This document shows positions 16,655-25,681 of a stretch of DNA of 38,689 bases, piece by piece. The notes beneath the pieces are model-generated. The model was not told the DNA's origin. It ran no database searches and saw only the letters and a list, made by a program, of their open reading frames with translations. A program made the position numbers and the translations under genes. The DNA is from Bacteroidales bacterium (GTDB taxonomy: Bacteria; Bacteroidota; Bacteroidia; Bacteroidales; P3), in the NCBI GenBank assembly GCA_017530105.1, contig JAFXMW010000102.1:1-38689 (forward strand). Reading direction: 5' to 3'. Positions within the stretch are counted from its first letter, which is position 1; the number at the start of each line of letters is the position of its first letter.

Positions 16655-17623
16655 TCAACTCAGGCACTGATTCTCCTGATACGAAGCCTCCAGCACCTCG
16701 TCATACTCCGCCGGGGTCAAGTCGTTGAAGAAATAATACACCGGGTTCACCTTGTTGCCGTTCTGGATAACCTCATAATGCAGATGATAGCCCTGAGCCA
16801 GACCCGTCCGACCCACAGTGCCTATCACCGTGCCGCGTTTCACACGCTGCCCCTCGCTCACCTTCACCTCCTGCAAATGGGCATACAGCGTCTTGAAGCC
16901 GAAGCCATGGTCCACCACCACGCAGACACCGTAGCCGCCCAGGCCGCCGCCTCTGCCCGCCACAGTCACCCGTCCGTCGCCAGTGGCGTGTACCGGAGTC
17001 CCCGGCTGAGCCGACAAGTCGACACCCGTGTGCATACGGCGGTAGTGCAGAATAGGATGATACCTCATGCCGTAGCCCGACACCATGCGGCAGTCGCTCT
17101 TCGCTATGGGCATGATGGCAGGCATGGTAGCCATGCGCTCGCGCTTGGTCCCCGCCATGCGGTGGATTTCGTCCAACGACACCGACTGGGCATACAGACG
17201 CTGCTCCAACGTGTCCACCCGCTCCATCGTACCCACAATCAAACGGCTCGAAGCCTTCCCTTCCCAACGGCTGTAGTCGCGGCGCAACGGCCTCCGGCGG
17301 CTCTCGGCCACCGGGGCGGCCCCGAAGATGGTGCGATACACCGCACTGTCCCGCTCCTCGATGTCGGCAAGCACAGCCTCAGCCCTCTCCACACTGCGGT
17401 TCAACTGCTCCAACGCATGGCGATACTCCTTCACGTCGGCACGCAGCATCCTTTCCTCGGGCGAGTCCACCACACTCCCCAAGGCGAAAGCCACAGCCAC
17501 CCCCGCCACCACGCCGGGCAACACCAACGTCGCCGCGCGCTTCAGCCGGTCGCGCCACGTAGCCTCCACCCTCTCATACGACAACGTATGGGGATTGAAA
17601 CGGTAAACATACCTCTTCTTCAT
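16655..17623 (-). CDS. M23 family peptidoglycan metallopeptidase
   Basis: This is a membrane-anchored LytM-type peptidase. A short cytoplasmic N-terminus with basic residues is followed by one membrane helix (about 32-50), a coiled stretch (about 58-90) and the C-terminal M23 domain. The zinc motif HxxxD is HTGVD (His198, Asp202), and the HLH motif is His280-Leu-His282. Both are intact, so it should be an active endopeptidase acting on peptidoglycan cross-links in the periplasm, or an activator-type LytM protein. It lies 24 bp upstream of ispH. Confidence 0.93.
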   Translation of the reverse strand: MKKRYVYRFNPHTLSYERVEATWRDRLKRAATLVLPGVVAGVAVAFALGSVVDSPEERMLRADVKEYRHALEQLNRSVERAEAVLADIEERDSAVYRTIFGAAPVAESRRRPLRRDYSRWEGKASSRLIVGTMERVDTLEQRLYAQSVSLDEIHRMAGTKRERMATMPAIMPIAKSDCRMVSGYGMRYHPILHYRRMHTGVDLSAQPGTPVHATGDGRVTVAGRGGGLGGYGVCVVVDHGFGFKTLYAHLQEVKVSEGQRVKRGTVIGTVGRTGLAQGYHLHYEVIQNGNKVNPVYYFFNDLTPAEYDEVLEASYQENQCLS

Positions 17624-17681
17624 CCGTCAAAGGAATAAAGTAACTCCACGATTATGAGCCGGTGAAAAGAAAACTCTCCTC

Positions 17682-18803
17682 CTACAACTCCTCCTGATAT
17701 TGGTTCAAAGCCTTCACAAAAGTCTTCAACGACTTGAAGTCGCGCACATAATAACGCGACCCCATCTCCGGGATATACAGCTCACCCACCACACGCTCAC
17801 GCATCTTGTGCTCCTCCTCAATCTCGTTTAAAGCCTTCGTGTCCTTGTTCACCAGCAGGCCGTCGCCGAACTGCTCGTAATTACGGCGGTGCAGATGGGT
17901 CGACACATCCTGCGTGTTCTCGCGGTCGTAATAACTGTCAATCACCATATTCGACACCATATCGTACGGCACCTCGCGGAACAGGAAATTCAACCCCTTC
18001 AGCTCAAACACATCGAAATCCACGTTATCCCTCGAACGCACGATGAAATCAGGATAGAGGAAATAACGGTTGCCCTCGGCGTCACGCATCATCGGGGTCA
18101 TCAGCGGAGCCTGGATAAAGTCGAAGATACCCAAGTCGAAATATACCTGCACAAACGACGACTCCAAGCCGCTGAAATTATTTCTCACGCTCCAGATTCT
18201 GTGGCTGGCGGCCAGCTGTGAGAAAGCCACCACCACGCCGCCGAACTTCTGGTAACGCTCCTCCCCGCAAATCTCCGGCACATGCAGCTGGATACCACGC
18301 ACATCGTGCCCCAGCCGTGCCTCCTTCGACTTGAAACTCGACATCACATGTGTCTGATACGACGACAAACGGTGGCGCCTGTGCGAAAGCTCCTTGATGG
18401 CGTTGATAATGCGCTCCGACTCCTCGGCCTCCTTGGCCATAGGCAGCACATTCACATACGATTCCAGAACCATCTCCTTCCACTTGCTCATACCCTTCTC
18501 GCCCTGAGCCTGCTCGGCACGCGCAATCTCGCGGTCGAACGAAAACTCATGACCCCGCACCATCTCCCAATAATTGGGTACAAGCTTGGCGCGCTCGTTC
18601 TGACAGAAAGCCTTATACGTACGGCTCGAACTGTTCCTGACAAAGAAACCCGTCCCGGGGGCCCCACTTTCGACATACTGTCCTGACTTATACGACGACT
18701 CATACTTGCCCCTAATGCCAAACAACGTAGGGCAGTAATGATTCGACACCCACACACTCAAACCTCTGGCAACTTTTTTTCTACTCTTCGGTAAAATCTT
18801 CAT
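17682..18803 (-). CDS. Unrecognised protein with PD-(D/E)XK nuclease-like signature
   Basis: I do not recognise this 373-residue protein. It has no signal peptide or membrane segment and a basic N-terminus (MKILPKSRKKVARG). The C-terminal half shows the spacing of a PD-(D/E)XK core: Glu214 in a helix (GLESSFVQVY), PDF at 251-253 after hydrophobic FLY, and FELKG with Glu267 and Lys269 following a beta-like DVDFDVF. The middle (100-165) is helical and rich in charged residues. A nuclease fold would fit repair or defence roles (for example DUF4263/Shedu-like proteins have a comparable core), but this is inference. It sits between the M23 gene (58 bp) and lpdA (113 bp) in a housekeeping run, without obvious partner genes. 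Confidence 0.6.
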   Translation of the reverse strand: MKILPKSRKKVARGLSVWVSNHYCPTLFGIRGKYESSYKSGQYVESGAPGTGFFVRNSSSRTYKAFCQNERAKLVPNYWEMVRGHEFSFDREIARAEQAQGEKGMSKWKEMVLESYVNVLPMAKEAEESERIINAIKELSHRRHRLSSYQTHVMSSFKSKEARLGHDVRGIQLHVPEICGEERYQKFGGVVVAFSQLAASHRIWSVRNNFSGLESSFVQVYFDLGIFDFIQAPLMTPMMRDAEGNRYFLYPDFIVRSRDNVDFDVFELKGLNFLFREVPYDMVSNMVIDSYYDRENTQDVSTHLHRRNYEQFGDGLLVNKDTKALNEIEEEHKMRERVVGELYIPEMGSRYYVRDFKSLKTFVKALNQYQEEL

Positions 18804-18855
18804 AGCAATTTAGTATAGTGTTTATTAATGTGATTTTTTTCATCTTTCAAAGCCT

Positions 18856-18901
18856 GGGGAAACGGGTGTCGACAAACCCGGTTGCCATCACCCCTCTCCC
18901 C
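18856..18901. terminator. Stem-loop after lpdA
   Basis: GGGGAAACGGGTG (18856-18868) can pair with CACCCCTCTCCCC (18889-18901) at 10 of 13 positions, and an inner CGGGT/ACCCG pair is also possible. On the minus strand it lies 16 bp after the lpdA stop. It has no long T run, so it may be a weak terminator or an RNA end stabiliser. Confidence 0.4.
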
Positions 18902-18916
18902 ACGCCAGCGGTTTGT

Positions 18917-20311
18917 TTATCCGTGGATAGCACAGCCGTATGCGGCCTCAATAGCCTCCATCACAGCCTCGCTCATCGTGGGATGCGGGTGGATAGAACC
19001 CGCCACCTGTTTGGCTGTCAAGCCGTTCTCTCGAGCCGAGACGATACCTGCTATCATTTCCGTAACATTGTCACCGCACATGTGGCAGCCCAAAATCTCG
19101 TCAGTGTTCTTGTCTATCACCATCTTGATAAAACCGTCGGTGTTGCCTGCCGCCGTAGCCTTGCCGCTGGCCTTGAAGAAGAACTTGCCCACCAGCACCT
19201 CTTTGCCGGCCTCGAGAGCCTTCTTCTCCGTCAAACCCACGCTGGCAATCTCAGGCGTAGTGTATGTGCAGCCGGGGATATTTGCATAATTCACCTTCTT
19301 GGCCTCGTGACCTGCCAGATGTTCCACACAGCAGATGGCCTCGGCACTGGCCACGTGAGCCAGAGCAGGACCGTGAACCACATCGCCTATGGCATAATAG
19401 CCAGGCACATTGGTCTGATACCAGTCATCCACCACAATCTTGCCACGCTCCACGGCGATACCGGTCTCTTCCAATCCCAGATTCTCCAGATTGGTCACCA
19501 CGCCCACGGCGCTCAGCACCACGTCGCAGTCCACCACGCTCTCCGTATTGCGTTTCATATCTTTGATAGTGACATGGCACACATCGCCCTCCATCTCCAC
19601 CTTCTCCACACTGGCACTGGCCATCACCTTCATGCCCATCTTGCGGAAACTGCGGCTCATCTGGGCGGCGGTGTCCTCATCCTCGTTAGGCAGAATCTGA
19701 GGCATAAACTCCACCAGTGTAACCTGCACACCGATGCTCTGATAGAAGAAAGCAAACTCGCTGCCAATGGCTCCACTGCCGCAAACCACCATGCTCTTGG
19801 GTTTGAAAGGCAGCGTCATTGCCTCGCGGTAGCCAATAATACGCTTGCCGTCCTGCGGCATACTGGGCATCACACGGCTGCGGGCACCCGTGGCGACAAT
19901 GATGTGACTGGCCTCGTACTCCGTCACCACGCCGTCGGCTGCAGTGACCGAAACCTTGTGGCCGGGCTTCACACATCCCGTGCCCATAATCACATCCACG
20001 TTGTTCTTCTTCAGCAAGAACTGGACGCCCTTGCTCATCGTTTCTGCCACGCCACGTGAACGTTGCACCATGGCTCCCATGTCGGCCTCAGCCCCTTGGG
20101 CAGCCACTCCATAGTTGGCCGAATGGTTGATATAGTTGAAAACTTGTGCGCTTTTCAGCAAGGCTTTAGTAGGGATGCAACCCCAGTTAAGACAGATGCC
20201 TCCGAGGTTCTCCCTCTCCACAACGGCGGTTTTCATTCCTAACTGTGCAGCCTTCACCGCTGCCACATATCCTCCCGGACCACTGCCGATAACAATAACG
20301 TCGTAGTTCAT
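18917..20311 (-). CDS. lpdA: Dihydrolipoyl dehydrogenase (E3)
   Basis: This flavoprotein reoxidises dihydrolipoamide of 2-oxoacid dehydrogenase or glycine-cleavage complexes with NAD+. It has an FAD-binding GSGPGG near residue 9, the redox pair Cys40/Cys45 in GGICLNWGCIPTK, an NAD-binding GSGAIGSEFA and the C-terminal HPHPTMSE with the catalytic His-Glu. The 464-residue length is normal. I start it at the ATG at 20311 (MNYDVIVIG), not at a TTG three codons upstream. No E1 or E2 genes are adjacent, so it probably serves complexes encoded elsewhere. A consensus promoter lies about 63 bp upstream. Confidence 0.96.
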   Translation of the reverse strand: MNYDVIVIGSGPGGYVAAVKAAQLGMKTAVVERENLGGICLNWGCIPTKALLKSAQVFNYINHSANYGVAAQGAEADMGAMVQRSRGVAETMSKGVQFLLKKNNVDVIMGTGCVKPGHKVSVTAADGVVTEYEASHIIVATGARSRVMPSMPQDGKRIIGYREAMTLPFKPKSMVVCGSGAIGSEFAFFYQSIGVQVTLVEFMPQILPNEDEDTAAQMSRSFRKMGMKVMASASVEKVEMEGDVCHVTIKDMKRNTESVVDCDVVLSAVGVVTNLENLGLEETGIAVERGKIVVDDWYQTNVPGYYAIGDVVHGPALAHVASAEAICCVEHLAGHEAKKVNYANIPGCTYTTPEIASVGLTEKKALEAGKEVLVGKFFFKASGKATAAGNTDGFIKMVIDKNTDEILGCHMCGDNVTEMIAGIVSARENGLTAKQVAGSIHPHPTMSEAVMEAIEAAYGCAIHG

Positions 20312-20373
20312 ATCTTTCAATATTTGTGTATTATATATAAATTATTATTTCATTAATCCGAAAATTACAAGAT

Positions 20374-20381
20374 GCAAAGAT
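20374..20381 (-). promoter_or_regulatory. Bacteroidota -7 box of lpdA
   Basis: The minus strand reads TATCTTTG then C, an exact TAnnTTTG match, about 63 bp before the lpdA ATG. No clear -33 box is seen at 19-21 bp. Confidence 0.75.
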
Positions 20382-20496
20382 ACACATTTTTTTTAAATTA
20401 CACACATTCTTGACAAAACTTTCATGCCCAGAAGCATTGTTTCGTCACCATCCCGCCGCAACACGCCAACTCATTCCTTCGCTCCTTCCCCATCAC

Positions 20497-20552
20497 TTCT
20501 CCCATATTTCTCCCATATTTCTCCCATGCTGCATGGGAGAAATATGGGAGAA
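20497..20552. repeat. Palindrome built of TTCTCCCATAT units (copy 2)
   Basis: Three TTCTCCCAT units (20497-20527) face the reverse complement of two units (20533-20552) around the 5-nt centre GCTGC. It is the mirror arrangement of copy 1, which has two units left and three right. The left flank shares CCTTCGCTC with copy 1. It lies in a divergent intergenic region, where no terminator is required. Confidence 0.85.
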
Positions 20553-20717
20553 CTAACGCAAAAGAATGGGATATGTAGCGAACCTTCTACTATGAAAGCG
20601 GCAAGGCAGAAAGGCCATATTAAGCGGCAATATACTATAAATTAGCAATTTACGCAAACCCGCACCCATTTCAACCCGAAAGAGACTTTTTTTTTTCAAC
20701 AAACCAAATTTTCTTCG

Positions 20718-20725
20718 TATCTTTG
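20718..20725 (+). promoter_or_regulatory. Bacteroidota -7 box of barrel gene
   Basis: TATCTTTG then C is an exact -7 match, 51 bp before the ATG at 20777 and preceded by a T-rich stretch. It probably drives the barrel gene and the thioredoxin-like gene behind it. Confidence 0.75.
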
Positions 20726-20776
20726 CAATTTGCAATTTAATGTAAAATCCTCCCTTGCCGAGGAGTTGAAACAATT

Positions 20777-22057
20777 ATGCCGAAAAGGTTGTCAATAATG
20801 CTGCTGATGCTTCCGGGGCTACTGGCCTCGGCACAGAGTTTGAGACTCACGCCCTACCGGGCGCCGTCGGCTTTGTATCTCAACTTAGACCACCTTTACG
20901 GCTACAACCGCTACGAACATTCGCGCATCGAGGCGGGACTGACATGGGTCACCCCGAACGAGGCTGCAGAACCCCGGCCGGCATCCATCGGCCAATGGTC
21001 GCTGGGCGGTTATGCCGCCTACGGTTTCAAGGACCAAGGGCTGAAATACGGTGTGGCAGTGCAGTTGCGACTACCCGGACAAGGCGATGTGAAACTGCGC
21101 TTTAGAGCCTTCAACGACCTCGAAACGGCCGCGTCGCGACGCATGGGGGACTACAGTTTCCTGTCGCCTGAACTCAACACCACCTTCCTTGCCTCGCGAT
21201 ATGTGGGGGTGAAGGGCATCCGATTCGATATCAAAGTGACACCCCGCCGCGACTGGGAGTTGTCGGCAGGGGCTCTTCTCGCTTGGGAACAATACCGCTT
21301 CAACAACGATGGCCCTCTCTATCCCCGACTTACCCCCGACGCAATGCCTATGGCACTGCCACATGCGGCCTTCACGGCACGGGCCGACTGGAGCCGCGGC
21401 TTGGCCGTGACGGCTACGGCGGGCGTGACGAAGGGGGAATATGTTGACCGGAACGATGTTCCATACTTGCGTCTGCTGGCACAGTACGATGCTGAACCCG
21501 GAGAATTTGGACTACATGTGTTTGGACAAGCCGGTTTTGTCACAGCCCTCGCTCCTTATAGCCGAATGTTCGATTTGTCGGGTACGGCAAAATCGGGCTA
21601 TTTCTTCCGCAACACATTCCTTACAGTGCGCCCCAACACATTTACAGCCAACATGTTTGCCCACCTATGCCTCAACTATACTCCACCTATGCCACTGTGG
21701 GAACTGTCGTGGTCGCAACCTTTGGCATTTCTACAAGTTAACGCCATGTGGGGTCAACTGTTCGGACAGGACATTGACGGGAAACTACACCATGACGGTC
21801 TCGATTTACAGGCTCCTCATTTAGGTTTGCTGGAACCCGCCGCCGGTTTCGATGGACTGGTGCATTGGGGACTGATAGACTTGGGTTTTGCCGTGGCCTA
21901 CCAGATATGCCCCTTCGATGCTCCTTATATGAACGAAACTCTGACCGACAATTTTGCATTCACATTTGTAGCAACTCTTATCTTCGAGAAAACACCGCGC
22001 CGGGTGCCTGTCACCCCCACACAACCCTATCAGATAATACCGATTAATCAATTGTAA
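20777..22057 (+). CDS. Outer-membrane beta-barrel protein (DUF5686 C-terminal-like)
   Basis: The 426-residue protein has a signal peptide (MPKRLSIMLLMLPGLLASAQS). Its body is of alternating aromatic/polar strands typical of an outer-membrane barrel. Segments such as LYGYNRYEHSRIEAGL, WSLGGYAAYGFKD, FLTVRPNTF and LAFLQVNAMWG recall the C-terminal barrel of DUF5686/carboxypeptidase-regulatory-like proteins. The usual N-terminal regulatory-like domain is absent. Function is unknown. It is followed 4 bp later by a thioredoxin-like protein, so the two may act together in the envelope. The family assignment is by pattern only. Confidence 0.65.
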   Translation: MPKRLSIMLLMLPGLLASAQSLRLTPYRAPSALYLNLDHLYGYNRYEHSRIEAGLTWVTPNEAAEPRPASIGQWSLGGYAAYGFKDQGLKYGVAVQLRLPGQGDVKLRFRAFNDLETAASRRMGDYSFLSPELNTTFLASRYVGVKGIRFDIKVTPRRDWELSAGALLAWEQYRFNNDGPLYPRLTPDAMPMALPHAAFTARADWSRGLAVTATAGVTKGEYVDRNDVPYLRLLAQYDAEPGEFGLHVFGQAGFVTALAPYSRMFDLSGTAKSGYFFRNTFLTVRPNTFTANMFAHLCLNYTPPMPLWELSWSQPLAFLQVNAMWGQLFGQDIDGKLHHDGLDLQAPHLGLLEPAAGFDGLVHWGLIDLGFAVAYQICPFDAPYMNETLTDNFAFTFVATLIFEKTPRRVPVTPTQPYQIIPINQL

Positions 22058-22061
22058 GACA

Positions 22062-23483
22062 ATGAAGAAAATCATTTTATCTATATCTTTACTTGCACTT
22101 CTGACACCACTTACATGGGGACAGAAATATAGCATTACATTTGTATTCCCGAACACAGAAAAACATGACAGTGTCATGTATATCGGCCAGCACTTCCGCG
22201 ATGGGTTCATCACCATGGACAGTGCAAGAGGAGACAATAATGGCAACTATACTTTCAGCGGACGGCGTAAATGGGATACCGGTATCTATGCATTATATGG
22301 CAAAGAGGGAAAGAAGAGCCTGCTGGATTTCACCATAGACGGAAGCCAAAAGTTTACAATACGCCTGTCCCCGTCCAACGAGGTGGCAGACCCGCAAAAG
22401 GATATTGTCGGGTCCCCCGCCAACCAAATCATGTTCTCTTTCCTGAAAAGGGAAGACCAAGCAAAAAAGCAAGCAAGAGAAATTGATAAAAAGAAGAAGT
22501 CCGGAGATGCTAAAGTAAAAGATGAAGCCGAGAAGGAAATGGAGTTGTTATCCAAAGATATGATTAACTTTGAAGATTCCATTTTCAAGGCTAATTCCAA
22601 GTACCGTTTCTTTCAGTTGGCAAAGATGTTCAACGGCCCGGAAGTGCCCGACGAGGTGGAGGACAAAGCCCTTTATTATCGCACCCATTTTTGGGATGGC
22701 ATTGACCTGACAGACCACAGCCTGATTTACACCCCCGACCTGTTCAACAAGATGAATTATTACTTCTTTGGAGTGCTTTACCACATGGAGAGCGACACCG
22801 TGTGCAGATATGCCGACATGTTGTTCAAAAAGATTGAAAACGATTCGGTTATGATGCGTTACTTCATGGACTTCATTATGCCAAAGTATTACCGCTCCAC
22901 CAAGAATATTGGATGGGATGCCACATGGTGCTATTTGGTGAGGAAATACTATCTGACGGGGAAATGTCCATGGGCTACCCAGGCCGAGCTGACCAACAAG
23001 CGTCAGAGTGTGGAGTTTTTGGAACAGTCGCTGATTGGTGCCATGGGACAGGAACTTTACATGGCAGACACCAACCAGTCGCCAGACCCCAAGGACTGGA
23101 TTTCGTCGCATCGTTTTCCTCAAAAGTATGTGATTCTGTGGTTCTGGGACCCCGATTGCCACCACTGCCAAGAGCAGACTGCCACACTCAAGGCTTTGTA
23201 CGACTCGCTTTCGGCAGCAGGCAACAAGATTTTCGAGGTGTATGCCATCGGATACGAGTCGGACGTGGCGAAGTGGAAAAAATATGTGCGCGAACATCAA
23301 TTGCCGTTTGTAAATGTAGGAGGCTCGAACGTGAATATCGACTATCAGGTTGCCTACAACGTTCACGGAGCTCCGACAATGATTATTCTGAACGAGGAGC
23401 GACGTATCATAATGAATAAGGTGTTGGCCACAAAGGACATCCTGCCATTCCTGGAACGCTATGAACAGAGAAGGGCACATTGA
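22062..23483 (+). CDS. TlpA-like thioredoxin-fold protein with DUF4369/DUF5106-type N-terminus
   Basis: The 473-residue protein has a signal peptide (MKKIILSISLLALLTPLTWG). A beta-rich DUF4369-like domain (about 20-120), a charged helical linker (about 125-180) and a helical DUF5106-like middle follow. The C-terminal thioredoxin fold carries CHHC (Cys366, Cys369) in WFWDPDCHHC and cis-Pro438 in GAPTM. It should act as a periplasmic thiol oxidoreductase; partners are not known. It starts 4 bp after the barrel gene, suggesting translational coupling. No lipobox Cys is apparent at the signal cleavage site. Confidence 0.85.
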   Translation: MKKIILSISLLALLTPLTWGQKYSITFVFPNTEKHDSVMYIGQHFRDGFITMDSARGDNNGNYTFSGRRKWDTGIYALYGKEGKKSLLDFTIDGSQKFTIRLSPSNEVADPQKDIVGSPANQIMFSFLKREDQAKKQAREIDKKKKSGDAKVKDEAEKEMELLSKDMINFEDSIFKANSKYRFFQLAKMFNGPEVPDEVEDKALYYRTHFWDGIDLTDHSLIYTPDLFNKMNYYFFGVLYHMESDTVCRYADMLFKKIENDSVMMRYFMDFIMPKYYRSTKNIGWDATWCYLVRKYYLTGKCPWATQAELTNKRQSVEFLEQSLIGAMGQELYMADTNQSPDPKDWISSHRFPQKYVILWFWDPDCHHCQEQTATLKALYDSLSAAGNKIFEVYAIGYESDVAKWKKYVREHQLPFVNVGGSNVNIDYQVAYNVHGAPTMIILNEERRIIMNKVLATKDILPFLERYEQRRAH

Positions 23484-23535
23484 CAATACGAATGTAATAA
23501 ATGAATGAATATATTAACTTTAAAAGAACAATATC

Positions 23536-24297
23536 ATGAGAAAACACATTGTAGCAGGAAACTGGAAAATGAACAAGACGTTTGACGAGGCCGACGAGCT
23601 GGTCAACGATATTATGGCAAAGCTGGAAGAGGTGACTCTCGATGCCAACACCACTATGATTCTGTGTCCTCCGTTCCCATATCTGGAAATGGTTTCGGAC
23701 TATGGCGACGACTCTTACTTTATGGTCGGTGCCCAGAACGTGAGTGACCAGGAGAGCGGTGCCTATACCGGCGAGGTTTCGGCAGCAATGCTGGAATCGA
23801 TGGAACTGGACTATTGCATTGTGGGACACAGTGAACGCCGCGCCTACTATCATGAGACCGATGAAATTGTCGTCCGCAAGGTTGACCAGTTGCTGAAACA
23901 CGGTTTGAGACCTATCGTATGCTGCGGCGAGGTGCTCGAGGAGCGCGAGGCCGAGAAGCAGTATGAAGTGGTGAAACGCCAGATTACCGACGGTCTGTTC
24001 CACCTCAGTGCCGAACAATTTGCCGATGTGGTGATTGCCTACGAACCCGTTTGGGCCATTGGTACAGGCAAGACCGCCACTCCGGAGCAGGCTCAGGAGA
24101 TGCACGCTTTCATCCGCGGCTTGATTGCCGAGAAATACGGCAACGAGGTGGCCGAGGAGACCAGCATCCTGTATGGCGGCAGTTGCAAGCCTTCAAATGC
24201 CAAGGAGCTGTTTGCCAATAAGGATGTTGACGGCGGCTTGATTGGTGGTGCCTCGCTTAAGGCTGAGGATTTCATCGGTATTGCAACCGCATTTTAA
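23536..24297 (+). CDS. tpiA: Triosephosphate isomerase
   Basis: The enzyme interconverts DHAP and glyceraldehyde-3-phosphate in glycolysis. The 253-residue TIM barrel has the active-site Asn9 and Lys11 (GNWKMN), His98 (VGHSERR), Glu170 ([10 protein letters not shown], flexible loop following) and the phosphate-binding YGGS and GGLIGGASL. All catalytic residues are intact. It is followed by a stem-loop terminator. Confidence 0.98.
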   Translation: MRKHIVAGNWKMNKTFDEADELVNDIMAKLEEVTLDANTTMILCPPFPYLEMVSDYGDDSYFMVGAQNVSDQESGAYTGEVSAAMLESMELDYCIVGHSERRAYYHETDEIVVRKVDQLLKHGLRPIVCCGEVLEEREAEKQYEVVKRQITDGLFHLSAEQFADVVIAYEPVWAIGTGKTATPEQAQEMHAFIRGLIAEKYGNEVAEETSILYGGSCKPSNAKELFANKDVDGGLIGGASLKAEDFIGIATAF

Positions 24298-24312
24298 ACT
24301 GGTATGGAATAT

Positions 24313-24364
24313 GAAAGGGGGATGGTGTAATTTTTCACCCATGCCATTACACCTTCCCTCTTTC
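24313..24364. terminator. Stem-loop after tpiA
   Basis: Two 19-base arms (24313-24331 and 24346-24364) pair at 17 positions around a 14-nt loop. It begins 15 bp after the tpiA stop and is followed by a T-rich stretch. It probably ends tpiA transcription before the permease gene. Confidence 0.7.
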
Positions 24365-24395
24365 TTGTAATAATACAATCTTTCTTATATCTTAT

Positions 24396-25664
24396 ATGCA
24401 GTTCGAACGGTTTGTAGCCAGTCGCCTGCGCGGCAGGGAGAGGCAAGGCAACGCTGTTGCGGGTTCTCTGAATGGGGAGTCCCGCGGCGGGAGAGGCTAT
24501 GCGGCCCCGTTGGTGAATATTGCCGTGTGGAGCGTGGCTCTCGGGGTGCTGGTGATGCTGGTGTCGGTGTGCGTGCTGAGGGGCTTCCAGGGTGAAATCC
24601 GACGCAAGGCTGTGGGGTTCGGCTCGCATATAGTGGTGAAGCCCTATGCTATGGGCAACACATACGAAGAGGTGCCTGTGGATGTGCGTCGGGCGGAGGT
24701 GAAGGCTATCAGCCACACCGAAGGGGTCAGGCACGTTCAATTTTTCGCCGACAAGGGGGGTATGGTGAAGACAGACGACCAGATTCACGGCATAGTACTG
24801 AAGGGTTTGGAGAGGGGTTATGACTCGTCGTTTTTTGCGGGTTGTCTGGTGGAAGGTCGGCTGTTCGCTTTGCCCGACAGCGGAGCCGGTAACGAGGTGA
24901 TCGTGTCCCGCTCGCTTGCCGACAGGCTTGAGCTGGAGGTGGGCGACAAGCTGCGCACCTATTTCTGGCAGGGCGACAACTACCGCGCCCGTGCTTTGTC
25001 GATTTCGGGCATCTATAACACTGACTTGGCGGATTTCGACCTCCATTATGTGGTGGGGGATTTGCGCCAGGTGAGGGGGCTGAACGGTTGGGAAGACTGG
25101 CAGGCTGCAGGCTACGAGGTGCTGGTGGAGGATTTCGGCCGGTTGGACGAGGTGGTGCACAGACTGCAGGAGAGGCTGGGATATGATTTGACCGTCACGA
25201 CAATCGTGGATCAGAACCCGGCGTTGTTCGCCTGGCTGGATTTGCTGGACGGCAATGTGGTGCTGATTATTGCTGTGATGATGCTTGTGTGTGCGGTTTC
25301 GGTGGTGTCGGCGTTGCTGATTTTCATTTTCGAGAACATCTCCACAATAGGGGTGTTGAAGACTTTAGGGGCTGACAACCGGAGCATCCGTACCATTTTT
25401 GTGACAAGGGGTGCCGTGACGGCCCTGAAGGGCATAGCCATCGGCGGCACGCTGGCCGTGGTGCTTTGCGCGGTGCAGAGGGCGACGGGGATCATCCGTC
25501 TCAATCCCGAGAGCTACGCAATGTCGACGGTGCCGATTGAGCTGGGTGTCGGAACTGTGGCTGCTGTTGCGGCGGGGACTTTGGCGGTGTGTGTGCTGGC
25601 CATGCTCATCCCTGCCACGTACATCTCGAGTGTCGAACCGGCAAAGAGCATCAAGTTTGACTGA
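24396..25664 (+). CDS. LolC/LolE-type ABC permease (FtsX-like)
   Basis: The 422-residue inner-membrane protein has one N-terminal transmembrane helix (about 47-70), a large periplasmic MacB-PCD-like domain and three C-terminal helices (about 285-310, 335-360, 385-405). This is the LolC/E layout, with the family-typical GVLKTLGADNRSIRTIF cytoplasmic loop. It would extract lipoproteins from the inner membrane together with LolD, which is not adjacent. A LolA-like carrier lies at 31398 in the same window. The match to LolC/E rather than MacB follows from the length and helix order. Confidence 0.85.
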   Translation: MQFERFVASRLRGRERQGNAVAGSLNGESRGGRGYAAPLVNIAVWSVALGVLVMLVSVCVLRGFQGEIRRKAVGFGSHIVVKPYAMGNTYEEVPVDVRRAEVKAISHTEGVRHVQFFADKGGMVKTDDQIHGIVLKGLERGYDSSFFAGCLVEGRLFALPDSGAGNEVIVSRSLADRLELEVGDKLRTYFWQGDNYRARALSISGIYNTDLADFDLHYVVGDLRQVRGLNGWEDWQAAGYEVLVEDFGRLDEVVHRLQERLGYDLTVTTIVDQNPALFAWLDLLDGNVVLIIAVMMLVCAVSVVSALLIFIFENISTIGVLKTLGADNRSIRTIFVTRGAVTALKGIAIGGTLAVVLCAVQRATGIIRLNPESYAMSTVPIELGVGTVAAVAAGTLAVCVLAMLIPATYISSVEPAKSIKFD

Positions 25665-25681
25665 TAAAACATAATTGAAAA

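Larger units (their letters stand above)
20312..20776. other. Divergent intergenic region between lpdA and barrel gene
   Basis: This 465-bp gap holds two outward-facing TATCTTTG promoters (20374-20381 minus, 20718-20725 plus) and the second TTCTCCCATAT palindrome between them. The rest is AT-rich with long T runs and shows no gene. Confidence 0.8.
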
